Source of the DNA: Copromyces sp. CBS 386.78
Lineage: Eukaryota; Ascomycota; Sordariomycetes; Sordariales; Sordariaceae
NCBI GenBank assembly: GCA_030685235.1
Contig: MU839150.1
Location: 1 to 64,000, forward strand
Length of the DNA: 64,000 nt
Direction: 5' to 3'
Shown in pieces: positions 24,901-37,203 of this stretch. The translations under genes and the position numbers were made by a program. A model generated the notes under the pieces. It was not told the DNA's origin. It saw only the letters and a list, made by a program, of their open reading frames with translations, and ran no database searches. How positions within the stretch are numbered: position 1 is the first letter of the stretch; each line of letters starts with the position of its first letter.

Positions 24901-27900
24901 GGCAGGGGTGACAAAACGTCCACGAGAACCTTCAAGGACAATGTCCTCATGGCTACTCGGACCTGGCTATTGAACAAAGGACCGAGGTCAGGCTCCGACA
25001 CGCAGGCCTCGTGCAGACATCCACTACCTACGAAAAGCCCGTGGCCACTATTCGCAGGCTCCTGTTTCTGTACTGAACCTTATATGGGTCTCCCTGTGAG
25101 AGGACTAACAACATTGACACAGCATCACAGGCTTTCCCCATATGATCAGCTTCCATATCGAAATCTGAGGACTCCAAGATCCGATCCTGTTCACGGGGAC
25201 CCTACCCTTCCCGCCGGATGCCACTCTTTCGCACATGATCCTGACTGCGGTCAACAAGGGTACAAGGCTTCACTAAAGCATCCTAGGTATGCATGTCATC
25301 TCAGTGTCTTCTTTGGGCCGGGCCTAGTGACAACAAAGAAGCTTCGATGAGTGGAGGGAGGGGCATAAGGCCACGCTTGGCTCATAATCATTCCAGCGAT
25401 ATACGCAGGAAAGGGGTCGAGCCAAGTATATCCGACCAAGCGTCTTCTACTGTGCCTGAGACACCAAGTACCCAGCTTTAGTGTTCAGGTACCTTGCAGT
25501 CGGGGCAGCTGCGCACAGGTACTCACATGCGAGTGCAGGGGTACAGGAGCGATATTAAGGGATGGCTGTCGACCGTGGAAAAGGTACCTCGCGCATATAC
25601 AAACTCGTTGCCAAACATTGATAAGTCCACCAACGTGGCATCGACGGTGAATGCAGCGTACCATGGCGCTCGGTACAGGTGCTGCATCCCTCGAAACAAT
25701 AACCGGAGTCTAGGAAGTCCAGGTCGGTTAATCAAGTTAGTGGTGGAAGCAATGGAAGGAAATAGACTTTTCCTTCCGAAAACCCCGATGGCTGATCGGG
25801 GGGGGTTTGAGTGTGGTGTTTCAGCCTTTAGCACTGGTCAAAGGGAAGTGGGCAAAGACGATGGTAGCCTCCGTCGTTCCAAGGTAACTGTTGTGGTTTA
25901 GTCCGCTTTCGAGAGAGCATCCCATCCGCTGTCCTGTGAGGACTTGCGGTGGGAAGACCCGTAGGTTTAGACTGACGATTTCCTTCAATTTCCTCATGCT
26001 TCATGACACGGAAAGCTAGCAGTAACTAACGTCAAAGCCACAGGCATGTCGAGTTGACCGAGCACTCGAATTTTTTCGCTGGAACATGCCGTTGAAACCG
26101 TTGAGGATACAAGCTGCGGGCTACTTCCTCGTTCTCTGCCCTTGGCTTGTGATTGCCTAGAGCCATTTTGGGTTCCTTCCATGTCCGGGTGCTTCATTGT
26201 CTGGCATGCTCCGGCCCCAACAGCATTCAAACTCCCATTGCAGTGCACTTTTTCTTGCCCATGGCAGAGTGACTGTGCAAGGATTGGAGGGGCCCGAGGG
26301 GATAAAGAGATTTGGGAAAAGGACAAGAGCCTTTAATATATTTCACGGTCTTTAATTGACGTGACCTTTCTGTCCCTTTGCCCTTGTGAGTCGTCTCTTT
26401 GCCCAGTCTCGCCACTTCTTCTTGCATCATATTCTACTTTGAGGTTTAGGCGGACGTTGCCTTGTTCTTTTCATCCCAACATTCCCTCGTTCTCCATTCA
26501 ATCTCGATGCACTAGGTTGCATTACTTCACCTGGTCAACGTGCGGCCGTTTCATTTCATCTTGAGACAGGTCCCTCATTTTTTTTCTCTCCCAACACTCG
26601 CCTGCCTTCCAAACTTCACATACATTCACTCGGACCTATGACAACCCCAGAAACTTGAATTACCGTGACGAGCACCAGCCTCAGCAACCACTTGATCAGC
26701 ACTCAACCATAAGCCTTCAATTCGGGACGCCTTTTCTTGAACAGCATCTGGGACCGAGAGCTCATTCGCTGCAAAAGTTCTACAAATAAAAATCGCAACA
26801 GCCGCTGCAGTCGGGCAAAAACCACGAAGCAAAGTCAGAAAAAGAAAGGAAAGCGCAGAGCGTGAAGACCACAGCACAACCTCTAATCTTCCAATCACGG
26901 CTGTATCCGACCTTTGAAAGCGCCTGCCAGTGCTCGTCGATCCTCGATATTCTGGCATATCAGCAATTTCACCTCTATACCGACTGCCGCTTACCTCGAC
27001 CTACCATCATAACTGCAACCAGCATTATTGTGTGGCGTAGAAGCTGTTATAACTATCGCATCGTTGGTTGCTTTGGTCAAGCAGGGTCCTCCATTCCCCT
27101 CCGTCAACACGGAGCGGCTTGATATCGGACAAGCTGAATGACCAGGACCTTCTCGAGGCTTATCGCTCGTGCTTTTCCCAGGATTAGCGAGTTGTACCTC
27201 TCGTCGTATGGTATCGGCAGGAAGCTGGCTGAACCTGAGTTACGCCCCGGCTTTTCGAGTTCTTCTTGACCACCACTGCGATATCACTCGTACAGTCAAC
27301 ACCACATTAGCCGAGTATCGCTCAACTTGGCGCGGCTCCTTTGACATATGCAAGTGGCCGACGTCTCATAGCCAGCCGGGACCCTCCTCCACCCAGCCGG
27401 GTTCGACCGTTTCTACCTTGCAAATTGCAACCGGGCATCATCGACTGCAGTACCTCAACGCGCAAGCACTATACGCTTGCACACCATACTTGCGGCTAGC
27501 AGTTCTTACTTCGACTCTGCTAATAGCTAGAAACGAGCAATATTAATTTCTCAAACGAGATCCATCTCCAGCTGTAGGGCAACGTCCGAAAACAGCAAGG
27601 GCGGAACCTGGTATCTTGGCCACTGACCCTATTTTTGCCAGTACATAAATATATCTTAACGATATACATAGGTCATCATAACAGGGGTGTGTAGCCTTCA
27701 TCGCGCGACCTACGCGAGATCTTGGGGCTCCGGTTTCACACCAAGCTTCTCCTTGCTTGTGCATCTAAGCACGGTAGAAAGGCTCCCTAAACTGCAGTCA
27801 GCACGCGCCGGCTTCCCCAGACACTACCCGCATTCCCCTAGTATACCTAAAGGTAGGCAGATCTATCAGATCCCTGATTAGCTTCCCTTTCCTTTAGCAC

Positions 27901-28514
27901 TAGCTCATATCTTGGTGTATAGGTAGCCATATCCACCATCGATTATAGCCCAACTCCTTGGTTGCTGCGTCAACACCGTGCATCAGCATCTCTGAGGGAG
28001 TTGCCGCTGTGACTGCTCTTCAGCCCAACCAGAACCAGAAAAACGGGTGTGTCCAACGCCGCTCATATTGCTTTGGTCCTCTTATCCCGTCGCAAGTCCC
28101 AAGTTATTCGCCATCCTCATTGGCCCGCCTACTCGCTACCTGTTCTCCGGCTCATCTACTTCTGATCATTCGTAGAGGTACTTCTTTCGTTTCCCTTGCA
28201 CATATTTGGTATCCAAATTAGTTTACCGTTATCTCTTCCCACTGGCTTTAACCCATATCCCAGATTTTGGCATCTCAGACCACTCGCTAACCACATTCCT
28301 GAAGGCCTTTGCACATAGATACAGCAGACGCGGAGAATCAGCACCGATCGTTCAAGAACCACGGTATTCGGACACTCGGTCACGATCAACCACTACACCC
28401 GCAATTCCGGTCATTACCCGCTTCCCGCCATCTCTCGTTATTTGGTGCTGAAACGGGCGGCAACCCAGAAGTCCCCTGTCCAGCTACTAGAACGACTCAG
28501 AGCAGAATTGTTTG
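18956..28514. other. 9.5-kb gene-free tract upstream of the Zn2Cys6 gene
   Basis: I find no domain-bearing frame on either strand. Frames of 60-170 codons are frequent but overlap randomly (for example 24038-24544 and 19954-20370). The part from ~26.4 kb onward is C/T-rich on the plus strand and could be promoter and a long, possibly spliced 5' leader of the downstream transcription factor. A 42-bp direct repeat lies at 23084-23167. Confidence 0.5.
23084..23167. repeat. Two-copy 42-bp direct tandem repeat
   Basis: GTACGTGCTTTGCCGGCGGC begins at 23084 and again at 23126. The first 32 bases of the unit are identical and the last ten are diverged. It lies in non-coding DNA. Confidence 0.85.
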
Positions 28515-29979
28515 ATGGCAACCGCCCATTCGCCCCATATCAAATCCAAAGTCGAAAGCTGGCTATCTGGCAACTCCGCTATATATCCTGCCGCCTCGGC
28601 AGTGCCCATGACAGACATAATGTCATTTCAGTACCCTCCACCACCGCCCCAGAACGGCACAGATATGGATATCCAGCATTCTGGGTACATGCCTTATTCC
28701 GTTCCGCCTTCAGGGTCCTCAGGGATGGACCTTAGGCACGGCCTAGAGTCGGGTAGAGATGGATCAGACTCTTACCCGTTCGCAACGAAGCCGAACCGTT
28801 CCATGTCTGCATCGCAAACAAGTCAACCGCCGCCCACACCGCGAGACCCAACAACGCCTGACCAGGGTCTTTCGGGGGAAAAAAGAAGGAACAAACTAGG
28901 ATATCATCGAACATCTGTCGCTTGCGGTAAGTTCTACCCAAGACCAAAGTAACTCTCATCCTTGGGAACGTTTGTACTGACCGTAAATGCAGGACATTGC
29001 CGTCGTAGGAAGATCAGGTGCATCCCGTCCCAAAACGACGTACAGGCTCGATGTGTCAACTGTATTCGCCTGAAAAAAGAATGCAGCTTCTACCCAGTAG
29101 ATCAACAACCCCCGCAAGAAACCCGACAAAAGTCGGTACAAAGGTCTTCTACCGGACCTAAGATCACGTCCACATCTTCATCACCGGCGATGCAGAGTGG
29201 AATACCCTCAGAAGTTCACGGCCATTCCAACTATCCCCATCTGTCACTAGCATCAATCACGAACATGCCTCCCCCCATGAAGCCTTCGGGTACAGAAGAC
29301 TACACCCCAGACTCCAAGAGTACGTGAAAACGCAAAATAACAGACAGTGAATCTTACTGACGAGTTTACAGTTCCTCCCAGTGCCGCAAGCACTCGATCG
29401 TACGAATATGGTCAGCACGGCATGGCCAACTGGATGTCTCCCGACGCCGGTCCGAACACGTCCAAACCGAGCGACATAAACCCGAACTGGAGATCCTACA
29501 CGAGCGAATCCCCAATTACCCCAGCGTTTTCCCCTTACACGCCTCACGGTCCCCAATCCGCCACTTGGTCAGCAGCATCCATGGGCTCCGAGTCCTCGCG
29601 GGATGACCTAGCGTGGTCATCATCCGGCTACCCTGCTCCTCCCTCCCGATCCATGTCTTTTGGCGGCGGCGGCGAGGGTATGGCTAGCCAACAGTATCCC
29701 CCGACCTCGCGAATGGGTGGTGGTGTTGGTCGCCCCTATGATCGCAAGTCGTCTACGATGCCCAGCGATATCTACCCTTCGCCAATTGCCACTAGCATCC
29801 CCGGAATTGATACCGTCTCGGGAACCAGTCATGATCCCCATTCTGCCATCTCAGCTGGAGCTGTCCCCCCAGCCGGTTATGCGTCGTGGCAGCAACCTTA
29901 TCAGCAGCACTCCAAGCCTGCTGAGGGCTATTCGGCATGGTATGGAGAAGGTGGAAACCAGCAGGGCCATGGGATTTAG
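28515..29979 (+). CDS. Zn2Cys6 binuclear-cluster transcription factor
   Basis: Three exons, 28515-28926, 28993-29319 and 29372-29979, encode 448 residues. The cluster follows the pattern C-x2-C-x6-C-x10-C-x2-C-x6-C at C137, C140, C147, C158, C161 and C168, with basic residues RRRK between C2 and C3. The first intron splits the glycine codon right after the first cysteine. The N-terminal ~120 residues are Pro/Ser/Gln-rich, and the cluster is preceded by the basic stretch EKRRNKLGYHRTS. The remaining ~280 residues are low-complexity (Ser/Pro/Gly/Tyr/Gln). I see no fungal-specific transcription-factor (MHR) domain, and the protein is short for the family. Such a protein probably binds CGG-type half-sites in the nucleus; its targets are unknown. 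The next in-frame ATG (Met32, MTDIMSF) is an alternative start. It stands alone, far from its neighbours. Confidence 0.9.
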
Positions 29980-31405
29980 GGGCCAAAGTCCCACTAGAAC
30001 CGGCTCATCATTTGGGTCTCGGCATGTTCAAGTACGGATGGAGGGCAAGTCGATGGATTGAGAAATCTTAAATGGCTTCAGAGTTGAAACATGGATGAAA
30101 CCTGCCGCTAAACATCGTCTTGGTGGCATCACATCCCAGACCCTGAAACACCTCGATTTCATGACGTCCGATTTCTCGATATCCGACGTTTACACTTCTG
30201 GGTGTAAAATGGCGGTTCGCAGAAGAGGATGCGGCTCGGCCGAAGATGGTACTCTGTGGGGCAATTGGCAAATCCCCAAGGTCATACCAACTAATCAAAA
30301 CGCTTCTCACCCAGACCTCGCTGATGCACGAGAGAGAATGGGGAAACCGGATACCCATTGGGACCGAATAGGGTTGTTGCGGCACGGGATACATCATACA
30401 TCACATGAGCGGCTTGGGGATTGATGATAACTGACAGAATGCCCACACTTTTCGGACGATATCGAGTCTCTGGCCAGTACAACCGTCAAGGAGCCCACCG
30501 TTGTCATATTCAAGTAGGCTTGGCTGGTAATGCGACGCGCGGGATACACACGGGACACTCACACGTCTTGTTTGAGTGCGCAAATCGGAAAAGGGGCCAT
30601 GGAGGAGGATGGAGAGAAAACAAGATTGGTTCAAGATCTCGGATACCACGGTTTTTTTCGAGATGCCGGAAAAACTTCACCACCAGTTCAAATCCAACCA
30701 TGGTTCTCGGGGAATTCATTACACGGGAGCGGGACGGGGTGGGCACACGAAACGGCTCGGACGGCTTGAAGGTTTAGGTGGAAGAAGAAGAAGAAGAGGA
30801 GAGCTGCGATTTGCCGATTTATGCTATAGGGGCACTCACGCGGTGATGTTGCCATTGACGTCTTGTCTATCTGTCACTTAGATGATATTTCCCTCCTTTT
30901 TCCTCTTCTGGGTTACAACTTGTTTTTTTTTTTTGCGATCAAACTAGCAGGGCGGTAAACTTCTTTTTCATGTCATGACCCGCAACTGGGACGGGAAACA
31001 AAATTCGCGTGTACACGGATATAGCAGATTTTATTGTTGGCTTTACATGTCTTTTTGTGACTTTGCTTTTCACATTAACTTCTGCTCCCCTTTTTTCTTC
31101 TTCTTGCTTTGTACTTATTCTATGCTTCGGTTTGACAAGTTGACAGGCATTTAAATGGCTTTACTTCATTGATTTCGTAGAAGTTGTGTTTATGTTCTTT
31201 TTGCTGGACTTTGATGACTACCAGATTTGCTTTATGTTTCAATTATGCTTGCTAGGTACACATGGAAAACTGCACAGGGACTCTTGCTGTGAACGGCTAT
31301 TGCCATATAAACGCATATTTACTTGCTTGATATCGTTCGCGAGACACATGGAGAAAAAGAAGCAAGTTATCCCAATGAAAGCTCCTCTAACCTTCATAAC
31401 CTGAC
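29980..31405. other. 3' region and intergenic, no gene seen
   Basis: This lies between the convergent ends of the Zn2Cys6 gene (+) and the DUF202 gene (-). Frames at 30095-30881 are short and lack domains; the first few hundred bases are probably 3' UTR. A GAA-repeat patch lies near 30780-30800. Confidence 0.5.
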
Positions 31406-32072
31406 CTACTGACTCAAATCCCACAACAACACCATCAAAGCCACATACGCCGCAAAACTCAACCCCGTCAACAACGCCACGCTGTTCGCGCTGGTCCTAA
31501 ACTTTTTCTTGACAACCACCACCGTCTTTCTCCTTTCCAGTCTTGGTCTTCCTCCCATCCCTCCTGACGCTCCCATCCCATGATTCCCCAACCCGTCAAC
31601 TTGTTGTACCTGCCCATCACACCCCGTCGCCATCCCCGTCCCGACCCCCACCCCTCCCCCATCTTCATGTTCGTCGTCATTCACATCCTCCTCAACCTCC
31701 TGATCAAAAAACTGCCTATTCCCTTCATACCGCCGATAGATCGCCACCAACATGACCGCTGCCCCGTACACGGCAAACAAAGCGCCAATGGGGTAGAAAT
31801 CACTCGTGAAGATCTTGAGAATGATTAAAGCGAAGGAGAATTGCGAGAGGGCGGTGCGCATGTAGGCGCCTTCGAAGGTCCGTTGGGCGGCGCGGATTTC
31901 TACTAGCTCTTGGCTTGTGAGGATGACGGAGCGGGCTCGGTGAAGACGGAGGTGGAGACGGTCTTCTGGGTGGGGTTGGAGGGCCTGGACATTTTGGCGT
32001 TTGTGTTAGATACTTGGGAGGATGTAGTAGAAGAGATGAGGTGAGGAGACGTACCTCAAATATTGAAGCCAT
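31406..32072 (-). CDS. DUF202-family multipass membrane protein
   Basis: Two exons, 32072-32055 (MASIFE) and 31984-31406, encode 198 residues. The donor GTACGT follows the sixth codon. The family core VEIRAAQRTFEGAYMRTALS (~31-50) matches the DUF202 signature of an E/Q-R-T-F step followed by R-T-x-L. It leads into the first membrane segment (~51-67), a second around 72-90 (YPIGALFAVYGAAVMLVAI), and a third near the C-terminus (~173-194). An acidic and Gly-rich insert (DQEVEEDVNDDEHED onward) separates helices two and three. The biochemical role of the family is not established. It shares a ~760-bp upstream region with OST2, which is transcribed the other way. Confidence 0.82.
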
Positions 32073-32832
32073 CGTTATATGTATATGGCTGTTGTGTAAG
32101 TGATAATGGTGGGTTGTGACTTGTGAGTGGATGTCGTCACCGAGGGGGGCGTGTAAGTCACCACTGTCCTGAATCGGAAGGTTGAGATTTGGGTGGTGAA
32201 ATTGCAAAAAAGACCCAAGACCAGGTAAACCAAGGATAGAAGAACTAAACCAAGAGGTGCTCCTGACAGATTGCGAACCAGATCACATCAAAAGCTACAA
32301 CCGTTTTTCGCAGTGTCCAGTCATAGGATGTTATTTAGAAGAGGACTGGAGTTGAACAAACCTAACAAGGCCTCTCTCCACTCTCAATACCAATCCCCAC
32401 GATGCACGACATGGGAGCGCTCCACCGAATCGTCCATTTCCATCCAATCACAAATTTCCTTTCCTTCTTCCAGTTTCTTGTCCCCTGTCCCATGGCCTGT
32501 GCGCCAGCTTCAGCTTGGAATTCCCCCACAGTGTTAAACAAACGGAGTGCCTGCGCAAGCGCAGCGCTGCTGTGTGCGACCACAGCGACCCCTGTCCCCG
32601 ATGATGACAGCCAGATGAAGCTTCGTGGCCGTTTTAGCGACACAGCAGTGGTTTCTGTGTACCTTGACGGGAGCTTCCGATTCCACACCTCACCACGACC
32701 ATCAACATTCAACGACGTCGCGACAATAAGTCCCAAAACAACCGCCATAACCACCTGCTAGCGAAGCGCAGCTCTAGTACCCGATCAATCACAACCAGCG
32801 AATAAACCAACAACCCCGACAACCAGAACACA
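32073..32832. promoter_or_regulatory. Shared divergent promoter region, DUF202 / OST2
   Basis: A 760-bp interval between two start codons facing apart. No gene is visible in it; no specific element is assigned. Confidence 0.55.
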
Positions 32833-33646
32833 ATGGCTGGAAAGCGCAAGAACGCCGCCGCCGCCGCCCGCGGCGTCTCCCCCTCCCCCTCGGCTACAGG
32901 CTCGACAACAACATCAGCAACAGTGACAACCAAAGTCGCACCCAAAGAATCCGCCCCTCCCATTTCCACGACAACCAATGCCTTTGCTACCAGCACTCAG
33001 ATTGAGCCCACGACTACCACCACCACTACCACCTCGACAAGCTCAAAAAGCTCCGGTGCTAGCAAGAGCATTGACAAGGGCGCACAAGGACAGGCATGGA
33101 ACAAAGTGTTCAGCAACCTCTTGACACACTACCAGGACACGACGCCGCAGCGGACCAAGCTGATTGATGCCTTCATGGCGTTCCTGGTGGTGGTGGGCGG
33201 GTTGCAGTTTTTGTATTGTGTTTTGGCTGGAAACTATGTACGTTTTCCCTTCTCCTCTCCGCCTTCACTTCATAACCCGTCCATCCATCCATTGTGTGCT
33301 TGGAGGGTTGGTGCATTGTTATAGTGGGAGCAGCATTGGCTAATCCGTGGTGTCTGAGACTGGAACAGCCCTTCAACGCCTTCCTCTCGGGCTTCTCAGC
33401 AACAGTCGGCCAGTTCGTCCTGACGGCCTCGCTACGGATCCAGACGGCCGAGGCGAACAAGAGTGATTTCCCTTCGGTGTCGCCTGAACGGTATGTTACA
33501 TACGACTTCCTCATAAAGAGAAAATGTCCGAAACGGTAGTGGGATAATAGCTTGCTAATAACTCGGTCTCGGTGTATAGAGCCTTTGCCGATTACCTGGT
33601 CTGCAGTTTGATTCTGCATTTCTTCTGCGTCAACTTTATCAACTAA
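32833..33646 (+). CDS. ost2: Oligosaccharyltransferase subunit OST2/DAD1
   Basis: A small subunit of the ER-membrane oligosaccharyltransferase, which transfers Glc3Man9GlcNAc2 from dolichyl-PP to Asn-X-Ser/Thr. Exons 32833-33237, 33369-33490 and 33580-33646 encode 197 residues. The DAD core begins after residue ~95 with LLTHYQDTTPQRTKLIDAFM. A membrane helix (FLVVVGGLQFLYCVLAGNY) follows, then PFNAFLSGFSATVGQFVLTASLRIQ, and the protein ends with the conserved ADYLVCSLILHFFCVNFIN. These are the expected three hydrophobic segments and the short C-terminus seen in DAD1. The N-terminal ~90 residues form an unusual Thr/Ser/Ala-rich extension; animal DAD1 totals only ~113 residues. Essential in yeast. 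Confidence 0.96.
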
Positions 33647-34110
33647 GAACTGACGACAAGCGAGCACGAACGAACGAGCGAGCGAGGGGGGTTCAAAAAA
33701 GCGTACGAGCATGAAATGTGCTGGGTGGTTTGTGCTGCTTAGGGGTATGAGGTGGGTGAATGGGTGGAAAAATAATTGCAAGAACATGAACGAGCAAGCG
33801 AGCAATGAACCGAGCGACAACGGAGCTGTTTCAAGTCCAAGGGAGCCAGCAAAAGACAGGACGGAGGCAGGAGAATATATCGATGAAAGATGGTTGGCAT
33901 GTTATTATACCTTTACTTCCTTTTTTTCCACCTATAGTATGTAAAAAACGATGCTTCAAGTTTCACGCTGCAATACTTTTCCTTCCTTCACTCACTCGCT
34001 GGCAATGGTCAACAAGCTGGAAATGTCCCAGCTTGTAATCACAACACCTTACGTGTCGGTCACAAACACCTACATTAGTCAAATCTCTCCCAATATTCCA
34101 CATTAAGCCA
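33647..34110. other. Convergent 3' interval, OST2 / GRASP
   Basis: 464 bp between two stop codons facing each other. It contains purine-rich GAGCGAGC-type repeats near 33665-33690 and again near 33790-33830, and no gene. Confidence 0.5.
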
Positions 34111-35372
34111 CTAACTCTCACCCCCCTCAGCCGTCTCTTTCCCATTAGGCGGGGGCGACGACCCTGCCTTGGGCGGTCCACCCTTAGGAGGACCTCCCAT
34201 TGGCGGCGGCGGTACTGGTGTGTTCTTCCTGCTAGGAGCATTATCCAATTCCCTACTTTTCTTTTCCTGCTCCTTGAAATAATCGTCCATCGAGCCCAGT
34301 CCTCCCCTATTCGCCGGTCTTTCCTTCTTCTTCCCCCTAGGCGGAGCAGAAGTGACCGCTGCGCCGCCAAACGGTGCTGCCGGGGGTGGTGGTGTACCAA
34401 CCATCTGCGCTGGTATGAGGAACTCACCGCCGCCGACGGGTGGTGGCGGAGGGGAGGTTGTAGTAGCTGGGGCGTACTGGCCTGCGGCTGGTGGTGCAAC
34501 CGGGTTGTATCCGTACTGAGGTTGTTGTTGTTGGTACTGTTGCGGCTGTCCGTATTGCTCCGAGTCGCCGTCGAACATGGTCTCGCCGGGAGCATGCACG
34601 GGCTCGCTTAGGGGCGCTGGCAACCGGTGGAGAGCACCGTAGCCTAGGACGCAGCCGAGAGCACCTTCACCACCCCACTCCCTGCTGGGCTGAATGGTCA
34701 CCTCGCGGGTGACGTTGTACTCGTTGTTGTAGATGTAAAGGCGCAGGGGGCGGCCAATGTGGGCCTCCACTAGCTCGCTGAGCCCGCTTTCACCGTGAAG
34801 GACACCCTCGGGGGTGCCTAGGATATAATCGCTGTATGGGAGAAGACCGGCGATGTCGGCGGGAGAGTTGGCGGGGACGTCAAGGACGTGCCAGATGTTG
34901 GTGACGACGGAGAGGGCGGTCCATTGGAGGGTGAGGCCGAGGGAGGCAGTGTCGGCGGGAACGGGGATGTGAAGTGCTCGAGTTCTTTGGCCCTGTGATG
35001 AGAAAGGGTTGTCAGCATTGCGTGCAATTGACATGTTAACGTTGGTGACATACCTTTGCGCTCCAAAGTCCCAGCTGGACAACACCGCCAGCACAGTTCC
35101 GTACTTCTTGGGCAAAGAGCCTCGGGTCGGAGTCGTCCTAGAATAGAGCTGTGTTAGGCATGTAGCTTTCCGAGTTTGGCAGCTTTGAAACCTACAATCA
35201 TGCGTCCATTGATTCCAACGACAAAGTCAAACCATGGCTCAATGGCCAGGTCTGGGTTGGTGTTTCGCAGCACTTGGAAGCCAAATCCGCCGGGCTGGTT
35301 CTCCTTGGACGTGGGCGCATCGCCGTCCAACCGGGATATGAACCTGTTAAGGGCATTGAACATGGTTGTCAT
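34111..35372 (-). CDS. grh1: GRASP/Grh1 Golgi reassembly stacking protein
   Basis: A peripheral Golgi/ERES protein for COPII-vesicle capture and unconventional secretion. Exons 35372-35196, 35137-35054 and 34992-34111 encode 380 residues. Two tandem GRASP PDZ domains occupy residues ~1-195. The first contains GGFGFQVLRN and INGRMI, continuing across the introns with VVQLGLWSAK. The second starts near GLTLQWTAL and contains NSPADIAGLLPYSDYILG and LGCVLGYGALHRLP. The remainder is a Pro/Gln/Gly-rich tail with a basic GKKKERP patch. Residue 2 is Thr, so N-myristoylation as in metazoan GRASP65 is not possible; the N-terminus (MFNALNRFISRL) can form an amphipathic helix, as in yeast Grh1. Met4 is an alternative start. 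It is divergent from TGS1 over 407 bp. Confidence 0.95.
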
Positions 35373-35779
35373 TGTTGTATGCTATGGCGTGTAGTTGACC
35401 GAGGGTTGGGTGTTTGGTTGGATCGTCGAGAAAGTCGAGATGGAAGTCCGCGGCATGAAGCGACCCTGCCCGGCATTTACAGCACTCTTAGAGAGCTTCC
35501 GTGAACGGCAGCAAGAGAGAGAGCCCCACTTCAGCCCAGTGCTCCTGCTGGCGTGGACCTTGATGGTCAAAGCGCCTAATTTCCAGGCCCACTGTGGGGA
35601 TTGCGCACATCTGGGTGGGGCTCCTGAATTGGGGAAAAAGACGAGTCCCTGCGACTTACACGGTGCATCGAGACCGCGGCACCTTTCGTGTATCGAGTAC
35701 TTCTCCCTATCTTCATCATATTCACTTGTTGAATCAATTCATAGTCATTTGGTCCTTCCTTCAGACCTGAAAACCGGGG
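35373..35779. promoter_or_regulatory. Shared divergent promoter region, GRASP / TGS1
   Basis: 407 bp between divergent start codons with no gene of its own. No specific element is assigned. Confidence 0.55.
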
Positions 35780-37203
35780 ATGAAAACGAGAAGAGAGAGA
35801 ATCAACTCATTCGTCACTGAACGTCCAGTCCTCAATCTCACCCAGTCGACCGCAACGACAAATCCAGATTCACAGACGGCCGAGACCAACACCATCACGA
35901 ACAACACGAAACACGATAACACCAAGCCCAGGACAACCATCAAGAGTATGGGTTCCAACCTTCTCAAGAAAGGGGAGAAATACGCCCTCGACGAAAATTG
36001 TCACCACTACACAACTCTCAGCGAAGTTCCCTGGGACATCCAAAAGTGAGTTAACCTCCACCCTCTTCCAACCCATATCACACCCAACTAACACCCCCAC
36101 GCAGATACTGGCACCAACGCTTCTCAATCTTCGAGTTCTACGACTACGACATCCACCTAACCGACTCCGCCTGGTTCGGCGTCACGCCCGAGCCCGTGGC
36201 AACCCGCATCGCACGGGACTTATCCGTCCACCCCATCGCCACGGGAAAACGCGTATTAATCGACCTCTTCGGCGGCGCCGGCGGTAACGTGATCGCTTTC
36301 GCCCTCTCGTCGGGGAGATGGGATCGCATCATTGCCATCGAAAAAGACAAGTCGACGCTGGCTTGTGCTCAGCATAATGCCGAGGTGTATGATGTGCTGG
36401 ATAAGATTGAGTGGGTGCATGGGGATTCGTTTGAGGTTATGAGGAGGTTTTGGGGGGTGCATGGTGGGGTGGAGGGGAGGGCCGGGAGGGGGGGTGATGG
36501 GCAACAGTCGGAAGAAGACGATGAGCTGGATACCCTCCTAGCCTCCCTCAACCTCGAAGAGTGTCTAGTCTTCGCCTCGCCACCCTGGGGCGGCGTCTCC
36601 TACCGCGACCAGGAAGTCTTCGATCTCAGCAAGATGGAGCCGTATAACCTGGAGGATCTGTACGAGGCGTGTTCCTCACCATCATCGTCGTCATCGTCTT
36701 CGCAGGGAGAGATGCAGAAGCGGATCCTCCCACAAGCTCTTTTCCTACCCAGACAAAGCGACCTAAACCAAATCGCGGCGCTGGTACCAGACGGTGCACC
36801 CAAGATTGATGTTGTTCAGTATTGTCAGAAGGGAGCGAGTAAGGCGTTGATGGTGTATTTGCCGGGGAATATTGACGCTGAGAAGGAGGAGGAAAGAAGG
36901 CGGCCTGGGGCAGTGGCAAAGAAGCAGAAGTCCGAGGAGGAGAAGGAAAGGGGGCAGAAGAACTTGAAGAGGAACCTGGATGAGCAAGAGGATGAGCAGG
37001 AGCGAACAGTACCGGAGCTCCTTACCGAGGCGACGGAGGTGGCCCAGGAGGAGGTTTCGATGGTCCAGGACGCTTCCATCCACGACACCTCCTACGCCCA
37101 GGACACCTCGTACCTCGAGGCAGAGAACACCCCCAACAGAACAGACAACAACGCTGAAAAGAGGAAGCGAAAACGAAGGAGACGCTCATCACACAACAAC
37201 TAG
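35780..37203 (+). CDS. tgs1: Trimethylguanosine synthase TGS1
   Basis: Hypermethylates the m7G cap of snRNAs, snoRNAs and telomerase RNA to 2,2,7-trimethylguanosine, using SAM. Two exons, 35780-36045 and 36105-37203, encode 454 residues. The entry helix KYWHQRFSIFEFYDYDIHL and the AWFGVTPE step (~90-115) are typical of TGS1. SAM motif I is LIDLFGGAGGN (140-150), the acidic ribose-binding residue lies in IAIEKD (E168), and the catalytic motif is SPPWGG (247-252). A Gly/Asp/Glu-rich insert before SPPWGG and a highly charged C-terminal tail ending in a run of K/R (KRKRKRRRRSS, probable nuclear/nucleolar signal) are fungal additions. Met57 (MGSNLLKKGEKY) is a possible shorter start. The poly-Ser run near 36680 is encoded by TC-rich repeats. 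Confidence 0.95.
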
